This document shows positions 11,390-22,457 of a stretch of 64,000 nt of DNA, one piece after another. Every line of letters begins with the position of its first letter. The stretch's first letter is position 1. Made by a program: the position numbers and the translations under genes. This DNA is from Melanopsichium pennsylvanicum (Eukaryota > Basidiomycota > Ustilaginomycetes > Ustilaginales), in contig OAPG01000021.1 of assembly GCA_900208305.1 (NCBI GenBank), positions 248,001 through 312,000 on the forward strand, read 5' to 3'. Below the pieces are notes generated by a model. It saw only the letters and a list, made by a program, of their open reading frames with translations. It ran no database searches and was not told the origin of the DNA.

Positions 11390-13375
11390 ATCCACGCCCC
11401 CGCCAACGACTTTTTCACACCATCAGTCGAACAACGACCAAACCAAGTCAAACGTGCCGAAACTGTGCCGGACCGCATTCAATCTTTCACTAGTCCAGCT
11501 CTGCAAAAATCCTATATCGGCTCTCTCAACGCAATACAGAGAGATGCACTAGACAGCCGCGTAATGGTTCTCATCCGATCTGGCGAGCGTTCGATGGCAG
11601 CACTTTCAGCCGTGTATGGCGAGCTCACTGCACAAGAACGCGAACAAGTCTGCTGCTCCATCATGACACACTGCATCAAGCATTCCGATGATCCTCGTTT
11701 CATATTCGACTTGTATCGCTCTTGGTCATCGACAATACACATTGCCCTCGATGTGCCACCCGGATCAACAAGGACCATGATCCGTCGTATGCAGAGCGAC
11801 ACACTCTATCTCTGTGCCACCTTTCTACACCGTGCTGGGCTGATACGCCAGGCAGCAAGAGTTGTGGGCGATTCCCGTCTCAAGCCGTCGCAATCTCGCT
11901 ATTTGCTCGAACGCCTCATTTACGATCTCAAGCTTTCACCAACTCTACACACGCTGCAGCGACAATTCAAAATGTCCGACACCACCGATCAACTCGCCTT
12001 GCATCCTTCAGCCACATTCATTACCACGGACACTTTTGCTGCTGTAGACGCACGACTTGCAGCTCGCGAAATTTGTGATACCATGATGAATCTCATGGCG
12101 GATGGACTTTCATTCCGACGCAAGGCGATCAATCGTACGCTTAAGATTCTGTGTTTGACACGAGCAAGAAGTCGCATCGTTCGCCTTCTGCGTGCTGCAC
12201 AGCGACGTGCACAGATCGATCTTTTGGTCAACGAGGCTGGCGTTCATGGAGGACAGAGCGGCGAGCTTCGTACCGCAGGAGGTTTTTCTCGTCTTCGTAC
12301 CGAACAGGTCAAGCCGCCACAGGTTGTGTCGACAAAGGTGATGGAAGGGGCGATGCGAGTCCTCTGCGCACAGGGTTCTCTCGGAGCAAGGACGGCCTAC
12401 GAGCTCCTCTCTGCGCTGGATCCATTGCAAAGGTCAGCAACCATGTACGACGCGCTCATGACAGTGTATGGTAATGCTTCCATTGGCCCAGTATCACCAA
12501 CGGAATCTGGTGTCACTACACTGCAATTAGGATCCAGCAGCGCGGAGAGGTACTTGACAGTAGACGAACAGCTGTGGACAGACATGTGTTCGCTTTCGCA
12601 CTTATCCGGGCCAACACTCCAAACCATTTCGGCCAGAATCGTATGCCACGCACGAACACGCAACCTCGAACTGATCAAATGCGACCTAGCCTACCTTCGC
12701 TCTTCGAAACTTGGCACCTTGCACGATCTCACCAACAAGGCGAAACTCAGCATTGTTCGTTGCTGCATCGAATCAGGCTCGCTTCTAACCGGTTTTCGCT
12801 ACGCAACCATACTCCTCAAACGAAGTTTGCACTCTTCCAATCCTACGTTTGGTCCCGATATTGTCAACACTTTACTTCTGGCAGCACAGCATATCCATAT
12901 CAACACCAGCACCATCACCACTGCATCATCATCATCATCTACTTCTTCTTCTTCTTCTTCTTCTCCTCCTTCTTCTGCACGACGTAGTGGTGGTAGAAGA
13001 TCGACACCATCACGTGCGCAATTGCTCAAACGGTTCTTACGACATTTTTCGCACCTCGATCGAAAATTTCATCCACTTTTGCGACCGGGATTGGAAACGT
13101 TGCAATTGTTCATTCGACTGTTGGATCGACATGCGCAATGGATTGAGACAAGAACGTTGTGGAATATGCTTAAAGTGATAGGCAAACATTTCGGTAAAGA
13201 GAATACCAAATTGGTACCGGTGTTGGAAGTGTTTGTAAAGATGTTTGAAAAAAAGGAAGGGGAAATTGATTCAGTGACAGAGTTGAAGAGGTTGATTGAT
13301 TTGTTGAAGAAAAGAGAAACACAAAAAGGGGAATTTGTAAGCATCAGCAAAGAAGAATGCAATCCAAACGGGTGA
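10877..13375 (+). CDS. putative mitochondrial protein with helical repeats, function unknown
   Basis: An uninterrupted 832-aa frame with a true ATG. I do not recognise a named orthologue. The N-terminus is rich in Arg/Ser/Ala with almost no acidic residues (MSFSTAFHSLRFPARSIAV…), which fits a mitochondrial presequence. A glutamine tract (residues ~159–171) and a disordered segment follow. From about residue 210 to the end the sequence is helical, with Leu/Ala/Arg-rich stretches such as MEGAMRVLCAQGSLGARTAYELL that resemble the two-helix units of PPR-like RNA-binding proteins, but no canonical repeat register can be assigned by eye. A serine run (residues ~682–700, from a TCA/TCT microsatellite) interrupts the C-terminal part. 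A mitochondrial RNA-metabolism role is inference only. Confidence 0.6.
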
Positions 13376-13781
13376 TGGGGTTAAAAGTGAGAAGGCAGCT
13401 CAAATCACAACAACTACGACAACCACTAAACGCCTTTCGGATGGTCATTGTCAGAATTTGAAATTCTATATTCATATTGATGATGAAGAAGCATGTTATT
13501 TGACCTTTGTAACCTCTAAAACACACACATACACACGTTTTGCTTCAGTTGCCACCATCGGCTTGGTTAAAGATCCACATTACTTCTCTTTTCACAAAAC
13601 ACAAATCGCAATTCACCCCTTTTGACAATACCATTCAAATTGAAAAACGAATTGGCTTGAAAACATGCTTGCAGAGTAAAACGTACAATAATTTACAGTA
13701 GAGGTGGTACATGTTTGTAGAAATGTCACAGATCCGTGTGGAGCCTTGTTGTTCTTACTTTTTTTTTTTTTCTTTTTTTTT
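13376..13781. other. convergent 3' intergenic region
   Basis: Shared 3' space of the 832-aa gene (plus) and the TAP42-like gene (minus). It has a pyrimidine tract (T11-C-T10) at ~13760–13781 and no gene. Confidence 0.5.
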
Positions 13782-15149
13782 TCAACCACGATTCATAGTG
13801 TTACCAGCCCCTCTCTTGTTTTGCTCCGAAAACGTATCCCAATCAAGATCTTTTTGTCTTTGTTCCTCTTCAGCTTGCTCTGCATCTTTGGTTCCATCCT
13901 GTTCCATTCTCAGCTGCCTCTCCTCTTTACTTGTAGGTTTGTCGTAACTCGCTTGACCTCCACCTTGAAGAATGTTACCCCTCCTTTGTTCTTCTTCCAG
14001 ATACTCGTCGATCGACATGGTAGGAAGTCGATAACCTGATCTGAACACCTCACTGTTAAGTTCGGCACGAGATTTGTTTGTGATGGTAAAAGGTCGTAAA
14101 ACTTTGCCACCGGGTGCCATAAGAGCACCAGTAGTAGGAAGGGAAGAGGTTGGACCACGGTCGAGTCTCCATTCAGCATTGGATGCGTCGGATCCAGACT
14201 GTCTTGAGGAAGAAGAGTGCGTTTGGGTTGGTGGTGGTGGAGGTATCGATCCGAGTAATTCATGTTCTTGAGAAGCCGAAGTGATGAGTTGGGCGTTTCG
14301 AAGAGTATGGAGGTTGAGTAAAGCCAAGAGATACTGTCGAACAGTTGCAATCCCACCAGGAGCACTATTGGATGAAACTTGGTTATCCCCATCAACGACC
14401 TCCTCATCATCGTCTTCTTCAGCTTCCTCGGCATCCGATGTGTCCTTTCCTCCACCACCATTGGAGGAAGCTTGTCGATGGTACAAAAGCAAATCGTAAA
14501 AAACGTCACTGGGAGCTTTGACGCCAGTGAGCTTGTTCTTTGTCTGATAAGCGTGTCGGAATTTGTCCAGGTTGTCCTTGAGTTCACGTTCAAGTTTGAA
14601 AGTGGCAATCTTTACTTCTCTACTATGAGGTAGAATTGCACTTGTACTGCCTTGGCCATTCAATGCACCTGAATCGAGCCCATTACCCTCCAACTCTGCT
14701 TGAGGAACACTGTGCAGTGTCCATCTGACCAACTGTCTCGTGCTAGGAGGGACAACGCCTAAGCCCAATACGCGGTTGAGGTATTTTGCACTTGCCTCCT
14801 GACTTTGACGTAGCCTGTGCTTCCTGGCAGAATGATCGATACCCGTTCGTACGGCAGAGTGCAACTCGGCAGCCAGAGAAGCAAGAAACAGCGTTCGTAG
14901 GGAGGAAGTGGAAATGTCACCAAGTGCATCGTTGGGAGAGATGACGCCAATACTTTCAGAGATTCGCTGAGCTCTTTCAAGCAGCGAAAGTGTGACTTGA
15001 GCAGGATCGGATTGTGAAGAAGATGAGGCGGACGAGGATGAAATTTGAGGTGCTCGAGAGTCGAATTGGTGAGGTGGAGGAGGGAGAGGTGGATTAGAGG
15101 CTCTAAGGAAGACGGTTGCGATCAGATCGTTGAGCGTGGGACCCGACAT
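13782..15149 (-). CDS. TAP42: TAP42/alpha4-family regulator of PP2A-type phosphatases
   Basis: Binds the catalytic subunits of PP2A-like phosphatases and couples them to TOR signalling. The 455-aa frame starts at ATG 15149. The N-terminal two thirds is a helical domain, seen as alternating Leu/Ala/Arg-rich segments (RTLFLASLAAELHSAV; VKIATFKLERELKDNLDKFR). It contains two variable inserts, one Ser-rich near residue 35 and one acidic with DDDEE near residue 250. The C-terminus is diagnostic: a MSIDEYLEEEQRRGN-like segment, a charged stretch and the closing motif DWDTFSEQNKRGAGNTMNRG, matching the family's conserved tail. Essential in yeast; here the identity rests mainly on the tail and overall length. 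No intron is apparent. Confidence 0.9.
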   Translation of the reverse strand: MSGPTLNDLIATVFLRASNPPLPPPPHQFDSRAPQISSSSASSSSQSDPAQVTLSLLERAQRISESIGVISPNDALGDISTSSLRTLFLASLAAELHSAVRTGIDHSARKHRLRQSQEASAKYLNRVLGLGVVPPSTRQLVRWTLHSVPQAELEGNGLDSGALNGQGSTSAILPHSREVKIATFKLERELKDNLDKFRHAYQTKNKLTGVKAPSDVFYDLLLYHRQASSNGGGGKDTSDAEEAEEDDDEEVVDGDNQVSSNSAPGGIATVRQYLLALLNLHTLRNAQLITSASQEHELLGSIPPPPPTQTHSSSSRQSGSDASNAEWRLDRGPTSSLPTTGALMAPGGKVLRPFTITNKSRAELNSEVFRSGYRLPTMSIDEYLEEEQRRGNILQGGGQASYDKPTSKEERQLRMEQDGTKDAEQAEEEQRQKDLDWDTFSEQNKRGAGNTMNRG

Positions 15150-15730
15150 GATTCCAGAGATCCTGTAGGAAGGCTATTGCAATCTGTAAAAAGAGATGTG
15201 TTGTTGGATGGAGAGGGTTGAAATTGAGTCGGTGTGGGCCAAGTAGTGTTGGACTCGAAAAGTATTGTCGTCTTTCAAAAATAAGTTGAGCGCTGAAAGA
15301 TGGTAATTTTGGGTGTGGGGTTAGATTAGTCACGATTACAGTACACGAACAAAGCGGTTAAGGCGTCGCCGATAGAGTGTAAGTTAGCAGGTTTGCTTAG
15401 CAGGTTTGCTTAGCAGGTTGCATAGCCGCTTCCACAAATCACACTCGGCCAAAAGAGGTTGCCGCGTTCATACGGACGTCGGCTTTGGTGCGGGTTCACC
15501 TCCGTTTCCTCCGCCTCCACGCTATTTCACTAAAGACACGTTGATGCCCCGTGCGAGGCTGAATCTGTAATAATAATCGAAATCTGGTGGCGGTTATTGT
15601 ACAGTAAAGTGCAGTACAGTCCTTCTTAGCAACGGAATTACCTCATCCCATTCTCACCATTCTCCCATAAAAACTCTCACGTCTCCAAACCAACCGATAT
15701 CTTTTCCAACTATAACCAAACCTCATCAAG
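15150..15730. other. divergent intergenic region between TAP42 and the aldo-keto reductase
   Basis: 580 bp with a 13-bp tandem repeat (15384–15421) and two TACAGTA 7-mers (15337 and 15600). No gene is supported. It presumably carries both promoters. Confidence 0.5.
15384..15421 (+). repeat. 13-bp tandem repeat, about 2.9 copies
   Basis: The unit TTAGCAGGTTTGC occurs twice exactly and a third time lacking one T. It sits about 310–350 bp before the aldo-keto reductase ATG. Confidence 0.85.
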
Positions 15731-16639
15731 ATGCCAGTTCCAACCGTTAAACTTCCCACTTCGGGCCACGAGCTTCCTCGCCTCGCTTTCGGCACCGGCA
15801 CCGCGTTGTACAACTCGGCTGCGTCCAAGCAGGTTACTATGGCTCTCAATGCCGGATTCCGCTTTGTCGATGGTGCAGAAGCGTACGCTAATGAGGAGTC
15901 GGCCGGTGAAGGTATCGCTACCTTCCTCAAGTCATCTGGACTTAAGCGTTCCGATATCTACGTGCTGACCAAAGTTGGCAGGGATGGCATGAAGGATCTT
16001 CAATCTGCAGTCAAACAAGAGATGCAAAAGCTGCAGGTTGATTACCTTGATTCGTACCTTCTCCACTTGCCTCCTCGTGGTAAAGATGGGTTGCCCACCA
16101 ATGTTGAAGCATGGAAAGAGCTCGAAAAGATCAAGGCGGCAGGATTGACCAAGAGCATCGGCGTGAGCAATTGGCTTGCCTCGGACATTCAACAGCTCTT
16201 AGATGCGGGACTCAGTGTTCCTGATATCAACCAGATTGAATTTCATCCATACTGCTACAATCATCACGAGTACATCCAGCTCTTGGCTCTGCAGAAGAAA
16301 CATGGTATTGTCACTATGACTTACTCTGCACTCGCTCCATTCTACAAGGATGCTTTGCCAGAGGACGGTCCGCTGAGCAAGGCTTTGAAAGAGATTGCAG
16401 CCAAGAACCACAACAGGACAGAGCCAAGCGTGTTGCTCAGGTGGGCTCTTCAAAGATCCGAAGGTATCATTACCACCACGACAAGCAAGGAGAGTAGGGC
16501 CAAGGAGTACTTGGACCAAATGGACACAAACAACGATGCTCAATTGAAACTCAGCGAGGATGAGTTGAAACAGATCGATCATGCTGGTAAGCAGCACGGA
16601 GTAGAAAAGTATTACATGGCGCCTTTCCTCAAGCCTTGA
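15731..16639 (+). CDS. aldo-keto reductase (AKR superfamily)
   Basis: NADPH-dependent reduction of aldehydes or ketones in a soluble TIM-barrel enzyme; the physiological substrate is not deducible. The frame is 302 aa, starts at ATG 15731 and is intronless. The catalytic tetrad is complete: Asp47 and Tyr52 in FRFVDGAEAY, Lys81 in VLTKVGR and His112 in LLHLPP. The NADP-binding C-terminal part has the family's GIITTTTSKESRAKEYLDQ segment in place of the usual IPK(S/T) region. KSIGVSNW and NQIEFHPYCY are typical AKR motifs. It resembles fungal 'AKR3-like' enzymes most. It ends at LKP with no extra domain. Confidence 0.92.
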   Translation: MPVPTVKLPTSGHELPRLAFGTGTALYNSAASKQVTMALNAGFRFVDGAEAYANEESAGEGIATFLKSSGLKRSDIYVLTKVGRDGMKDLQSAVKQEMQKLQVDYLDSYLLHLPPRGKDGLPTNVEAWKELEKIKAAGLTKSIGVSNWLASDIQQLLDAGLSVPDINQIEFHPYCYNHHEYIQLLALQKKHGIVTMTYSALAPFYKDALPEDGPLSKALKEIAAKNHNRTEPSVLLRWALQRSEGIITTTTSKESRAKEYLDQMDTNNDAQLKLSEDELKQIDHAGKQHGVEKYYMAPFLKP

Positions 16640-17174
16640 ACAGTAGCGCTTTTTTTTCTCGTTTACTTCGTGTAAGGCTGACACCCTAGGTATCGTACTG
16701 AATTCAAACACTGTTTTTATTCCAGACCTTGTCAACTGATGCGGTACATTGTGATTATGTGCGCTCAAGATCATGCTGTGTGATATGTGTCCTCTAAGGG
16801 AAGATGGAGAGTGGAAAAAGATGGCAATTAGAACAGCATAGCAACGGTCCGTGCAGTGTGTGGGTTCTTAAGTTAGCGAAATTCCAGACTTTTTCGCTGA
16901 GAGAAACCACGGTCTAACATTTCAGATTCGAAAAATCTTGATCGCATCGCAATCCAAGAAGGAGCGGATCCGAAACGCGCCGCTCTCTCTCTCCCTCTCG
17001 CATACCCTGTTGCATATCGTTTTCGACATTCAACACCATCCTCCTTGATCGTGATCACCATTCAACATCTTTCCCCCCTCGATCACCTAAGCTCCAAGCT
17101 CATCGAGTGATTCCGCCCTCCCCCTAACCTTGCATAGGCAACTAACGTCCTTCGATTTCACATAAACGTTCATA
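16640..17174. other. intergenic region upstream of NDUFS5
   Basis: About 535 bp. It contains the 3' end of the aldo-keto reductase transcript and, from ~16980 on, CT-rich blocks typical of a fungal core promoter just before the NDUFS5 ATG. No gene is supported. Confidence 0.5.
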
Positions 17175-17889
17175 ATGGCTGTAAGTTGTCCAACTCGCTG
17201 CTGGTGATGACAATGATGGTGTGCCTAGGTACTGACGCTCTCCAAATTCTGAAAACATGTTCACACTGCTATCTCCTCAATCTTTTTTCTTTGGTCGCCC
17301 ATGGTTTCTTGCTCTTGCTCGCTCGCTGACGTCGACCAACCACATTCACATCACATCGTACCCTGCAAACACCTTTACGACGCTTTTTGCACTTCTCTTT
17401 CACATGTCCTCGACCGCACACTTTCGACACCCACGCCTTCATCTTTTGCGAAAACACGATATTTCCTTTGTCTATGCCTGCCGTTATCACCATCACACCA
17501 TCTCATCCCAAATCCTTGGCCTTGTTTGGCATAATCGAAATCAGTCTGGATTCAGCTTCAAAGGTGGACGACCGCGCTGTTTTGCGTTTTGGCAAGAATT
17601 CCAGAAATGCTACGCTCAGGCAGATACACCTTCGGACTGTTTTGCAGCCAAAGAAGATTACCTCGAATGTCTTCATCATACTAAAGAGATTGCACGTGCA
17701 AAAGAGGTCAAAGACCACTGGCTTCAGAGGCAGGCCAAAGAAGCTCACGCTGCACGCGAAAAGGGTGAAGTCAGAGCTACCAGTTCCATCATGGATCTCG
17801 GGTTAATCAACAACAGCAGCAACAAGAAAGGTGGAAATGCCGGCGATGCTGAAGACAAGAGTGCGTCGAGCGGTTCAGAGTCGTCCTAA
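17175..17889 (+). CDS. NDUFS5: complex I subunit NDUFS5 (twin CX9C), two exons
   Basis: Accessory subunit of NADH:ubiquinone oxidoreductase on the intermembrane-space side, with a CHCH fold held by two disulfides. The model is exon 1 17175–17180 (ATGGCT only), an intron of 364 nt (GTAAGT…TCAG) and exon 2 17545–17889, giving 116 aa. Splicing creates the N-terminus MASGFSFKGGRPRCF, which matches the MASGF…GG…RCF start of fungal homologues as I know them. The four cysteines are 14, 24, 34 and 44, two perfect CX9C pairs. LECLHHTKEIARAKE follows, then a Ser-rich tail. The open frame continues upstream of 17545 without a stop, but that extension reads as random sequence. A 6-nt coding exon is unusual, so a cDNA could revise the start; the family call is firm. 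Confidence 0.88.
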
Positions 17890-19367
17890 ACACAAAAACA
17901 GAACAAACCAAACCAAACCACTCGACCTACCTTTCCTACCCACTTTCTGCATCTTGTATTCAATCTCTGACTCACACGCACACACATATATACACAAACA
18001 GAACACAGAGGTCTATACGACGCAGCAACCATTTCTTGCATGATGTGGTATTGATGGTCTACCTCTGATGGTGTTTCTGAATGTGCTGATTCAATTTAGG
18101 ATGAGTGATGGAGTTGCGCATCTTGGCGTTGACATGCAAGGAGGGGAGCAAGTTGGAGGATTAATCATTTATTCAATCTTTACGGTCTGTGGTACACATG
18201 GGCATGCAAGAATAGGCAATTCATATGTATATCTACCAGTGCTCAAACTGGTGCAAGATCCACCTTGCCTTGATTCTCAACTGTACTACAGTAACACCGA
18301 CGTTGTTTTTGCTGTGTGAAATCACAATCAACTCTTTGCATACCTCTTAGCACTACATCATACATTTATCATGAACCTTTTTCCACTCTTTTATCCGAAT
18401 CAAATGCTTTGCCTGTCACTTGATTTCTTATCTCATATCCACTCAGCAAAGCGGTTTACTTACTAGATATACTCCTCCTTGTCTCTGCATGTGGGAAAGA
18501 GGCTAACTCTTCAAGATTCGTTTATCACCATTTTTCCCATAATCCACTTTCTTGTTGTAACAAAAAAACACTTTGCATTTGATCAACTTGAACCACCGTA
18601 CAGTACCAGATCCAACCTAGACCCGGTAGCGCACGTTTGGGCAAACTTTGCTGCAATCCACCGCGAGAACGTCAGTGTTATCTTGTGCTTTTTCAATTTT
18701 TCTATACTGTGATGAAGAAAGAAAGAAAAAGAGGGCGGGAGGGGGAGGATAGAGTACCTACCAACTACTTATGCCGTATCGGTTCCAAAACGAGTGAAAG
18801 GCAACCATGGAACTTATTATACCGTCCTTGCTACCTCCTCGCTCTGCAAGACTTTCCTCGCATCTCATTCTCACTTCGAATCTTCAAGAGTGTTGGTAAT
18901 ACTGTTGATTCTGCATCGTTTCGCATCGCTACAGGTGCGTGATGCATCTTGCGCCAAAAACAAAACGAAAAAGAACGAATAGGTCCTTTTGAGGTGGAAA
19001 TCGGAAATACAAGCGTCATTATCAGCATCAATCTGCCACGTTTGAGTAAAAGATGCTTGATTGGTCAGGATTGCACCCAAAAAGCGCACTAACAAAGCCA
19101 TATTGAAAGACACCAAAAAAGCCAATATGCCAAGAGAGAGGGCGAAGGGGGGGAGTGGGAAAGGGTGTCGCTTGTTTCTATTCGTAAAATCTCCCTCCAA
19201 GCCGAATGAGGAGTGATGTTGGTATCTGGAAAAACACTTGGCACTCTCCAACCTTTTGTATCAGAGCTACGGCTTCAATATGCTTTTCGACGGAGAGCTT
19301 CTCTGAGAGATTTGTAGGAAAGATTATTTTATTCCATATATATATTCCTATGTGTTATAATGTTTCC
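17890..19367. other. 1.5-kb gene-poor interval before the 5S gene
   Basis: No frame here has a recognisable domain. The longest minus-strand frame (18871–19251) has one hydrophobic stretch but no supporting context. The interval has two TACAGTA 7-mers (18287 and 18599) and several A/T-rich patches. It may hold an untranslated transcript end and 5S flanking DNA. Confidence 0.4.
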
Positions 19368-19485
19368 ATCTGCGGCCATAGAACCTTGAAAGCACCGCAT
19401 CCCGTCCGATCTGCGAAGTTAAGCAGGGTATCGCCTAGTCAGTACTGCGGTGGGGGACCACGCGGGAATCCTAGGTGCTGCAGTT
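19368..19485 (+). rRNA. 5S ribosomal RNA gene, single copy
   Basis: A 118-nt segment starting ATCTGCGGCCATA and ending GGTGCTGCAGTT matches the basidiomycete 5S consensus. It has the AGCACCGCATCCCGTCCGAT loop region, the GCGAAGTTAAGCAGGG internal promoter (A box to C box), the TAGT–AGTACT arm and GGTGGGGGACCACG…GGGAATCCTAGGTGC. The first and last bases pair to form helix I (CTGC near the start with GCAG near the end). It stands alone between protein-coding genes, the dispersed arrangement known in many fungi. All conserved blocks are intact, so it is probably functional. Confidence 0.96.
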
Positions 19486-19486
19486 C

Positions 19487-19494
19487 TTTTTTTT
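19487..19494 (+). terminator. RNA polymerase III terminator of the 5S gene
   Basis: A run of eight T begins two bases after the mature 5S end, followed by more T-rich sequence (backup termination). Confidence 0.9.
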
Positions 19495-19950
19495 CCTTTT
19501 TCCTTTTCTTTTTAGCTGCATCTGATGTTAGCTCGCTGATTTCCATCTAATACAGTTCAAGTGAAAGCATGGTCTTGAGACTTTTAGTTATATGTCAGTA
19601 TCAAGTAGGTGTAGTATAATATCAGAATGCTCTCAAGTTGAGAAAAAGCCAGGCGATGTTGGAGGTGATGTTCCTTATTTCTATATTTATGTTTTATATT
19701 TTATTGTATTTTTCAAATTTCTGAGTTGGATTGATTCACATGTTTATTGCGTTGGTCGGCTCGAAGCGACGTGAAATGCACGCACCAAAGCGCTTTAAAA
19801 CTGACACTGAGCGCAACTGCATATTGAACTTGTCTCGTCACCATCATCATCCTGTTCTAGTCGTAAAAGACTATCTCAAACCATGCTCGCAACACACAGA
19901 ATCATCAAAAGCAACAAAATCCATCAATAGATCGACACAACTTTCCTCAA
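19495..19950. other. intergenic region upstream of seipin
   Basis: 456 bp, AT-rich between 19660 and 19730, then CA-rich just before the seipin ATG. No gene is supported; it presumably contains the seipin promoter. Confidence 0.45.
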
Positions 19951-20029
19951 ATGTCGTATCAACAACAGCCACGATCCAACAGAGGCTCATCTGACCTCAA
20001 TACCCGCTATCAGCACATTTCAACATACC

Positions 20030-20062
<33 letters not shown>

Positions 20063-22370
20063 CGCAATCGCAATCGCAACCACACCAATCATCATCTCGC
20101 CAACCTTATCAACCACACAGATCGTATTCTACAAACACTCCAACATGGTCTTCTCAACCCGTGCCAGAACCTCCCCTCCTCCCACCTCTGGTAGACCTGG
20201 CTAACTGGATTGCCAATCTACCTCACATCTCGCAATGGCCCTCGCTTCTCATCGATCGTCTCCTCCTAGCTCCCATCTCCCAATTGCTCGAGTATACAAG
20301 AGATATCATCCTTTCTCCGCGTACGCATCGCATTGTTGTACGCCTGGGTGTACTCGTAACCATCTTTTGGATCGCTCTAGCTGCTGCCGTCATTAGCTAC
20401 GTTGGATTCTACCGAGCTTGGGTCCCTGACATTGGGCTGCGCAAAGAGGTCTGGCTACAGTATGGTCACGATCGTCCTCCCTACGCCCATCTCGATTTCA
20501 ACACCAAGCCGGCGTATCCATTCAGAGAACCCAATCCTAGCTCTTGCCCGTACAATCCTAGCACCGATATTAGCGCAGAGTTCTTCGCTACAGATCAAGC
20601 TTACGACGTCACGTTGGAATTGAGTGTACCCTTGAATCAGGCGAATCTCGATCTGGGCAATTTCATGGTGGATTTCCATCTCAAGAACAAGATCAACACA
20701 TCCCTATGGCACGTTTCCAAGCCTACGCTTTTGACGTATTCTTCAGCCCCCCTACGAGCCGTTTCTGGCGTTTCCCAATTGCTTTCTCGTAATCCTCCAC
20801 CCGTCAACACACCGGCCAACTCACAAATGTTGCGAATCACGTTGCTCAGACGTGCCGTGCTACGTCCTTCTTCGTTTGCACCTCCTCTGCCATCTGCGCC
20901 ACCCGATCCTCGTTCCGATCGTAAAGTGACTCATGGTCAAATTAGCGTAGGTCGACACGATGCGCTCAAGTATTGGATGTATGGACAAAATCATCACACT
21001 CTTGCTAACATCCATGCTTTACCTGGTGGGAATGGCAAAGTTGCTCCCATATCCATCGGCTCACATAGCAGTCGGGGTGAATTGCAGACGTACAGCGCTA
21101 GTATCCGATTCGATGCGCATTTGACAGGTCTGAGGTTCTTCATGTACCATTTCCCGCTCTTGAGCTTTTTCACGTTTACCACGTTGTTCCTGGCATTCGA
21201 GATGGCAACCGCACTTACGCTCTGGGCAGTTGCTGCGATTTACACGAGTGGTATGACGATCGACTCAAATTCAGGTTTAGCCACCGAAGAATATTTTCAA
21301 AGTCAAAAACAACAACAACAGAGTCGGTATGGTGCAAGTCGACAAGGAGAACGCGGTGTGAAGAGCGAAACCGAAACCGAAACCCTTACTCCCACAACCA
21401 CAACCACTACTACGCCTTCAGGTGGCGAAGAGTCGACATGGTTCGAAGGGCGTCAACCAATAAGATATGATGAACAACAACAACAGCAGCAGGAAGACGG
21501 GGATGAGACGGAAACAGAAACCGAAGCAGCACGTCTTCGTCGCCGTCGTGGTGGTATTAAACGTGAACCTCGGATCAAAGTCGAATCACAACAAGAAGAA
21601 AGGTATGAGGATGATTCACCAATGGATGAACAAGAGGAGCAAGAGGAGGAAAGGATCCGATTGCGATCGCTCGAGAGTTTGCGAGAAAAGGATGCGATGG
21701 ATTTGGCGGAAGCGATTCGACAGTCTAGGATGCGTGATCTGCTCGAAGCGCGTAGAATGAGCAGCAGCGGTGGTGGTGCAGGCCGTAGTGGGAGTGGGAT
21801 TGGGGGAGGAATGATTGAGATTGTAGATCCAACCAGTCCGATTTCACCCGAGGAGCTATCTGAGATTCAACTAAGTAGAAGAGTTCTGGACAGATTGGAT
21901 GAGGAGACTGAGGAAGAGACGGAGGTAGGTAGCAGCAGATCGAGCAGTAGGTTGGCCAGTAGGGGTATTACGGTACAAGTTGGTAGTGGAAATAATAATA
22001 ATAATAATAATGGAGGAGGAGGGGAAGGGGAGACGGATGCTTGGGAAGATGTAGTTGGAGAAAGTGGATCTGGTGATTCCGCGGTTGAAGCTACGGGATT
22101 TAGACAAACAACAAGTACTGTTGATGGGAAGCATGACGATGATGATCAAGAAGAAAGTACGATTGGAGGGGTAAGTCGCAACAAGAAAACAATTAATTGA
22201 TAAGAAACAGGAAATTTTGCTAACATTTCCATTTTTTGTTACACTACTGTCTCTACTTTACCCTTTTGTATGCTGCTTGGGCACAGTCAACAACATCAGA
22301 CGGTAGAACCACTCTTGGCTCGTTTGGAGCTACCACGGCGGCTGGTTCTGCATCCACTCGTACAGGATGA
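19951..22370 (+). CDS. SEI1: seipin (lipid-droplet biogenesis), two exons
   Basis: ER membrane protein that forms rings at ER–lipid-droplet contacts and controls droplet growth. Exon 1 is 19951–22170 and exon 2 is 22287–22370. The intron starts GTAAGT, has GCTAAC as branch site and ends CACAG, and splicing keeps the frame, giving 767 aa. Without splicing the frame stops 30 bases into the intron. A polyglutamine N-terminus (residues ~27–37) precedes transmembrane helix 1 (~129–153), the conserved lumenal lipid-binding domain (~155–395, with YDVTLELSVPLNQANLDLGNFMV and, near its end, LTGLRFFMYHFP) and transmembrane helix 2 (~398–432). A 330-residue charged cytosolic tail follows, with Gln, Thr/Glu, Ser/Gly and Asn repeats; it is far longer than in yeast. 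Identity rests on the lumenal domain and the two helices. Confidence 0.9.
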
Positions 22371-22457
22371 TACTTGTTCATGTGAATGTTTACGGATATG
22401 GTTTATGAGTAAAAAAAAATAATTATTTTATACAAATTCTGATGATTTGTTTTTTGG

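Noticed and set aside
17257..17544. In-frame upstream extension of the NDUFS5 open frame (about 96 codons)
   Set aside because: It reads as random His/Ser/Phe-rich sequence; splicing from ATGGCT at 17175 gives the expected family N-terminus.
18871..19251. 126-codon minus-strand frame with a hydrophobic stretch
   Set aside because: No family resemblance, no intron or promoter context, and it lies in a gene-poor interval; coding potential is unsupported.
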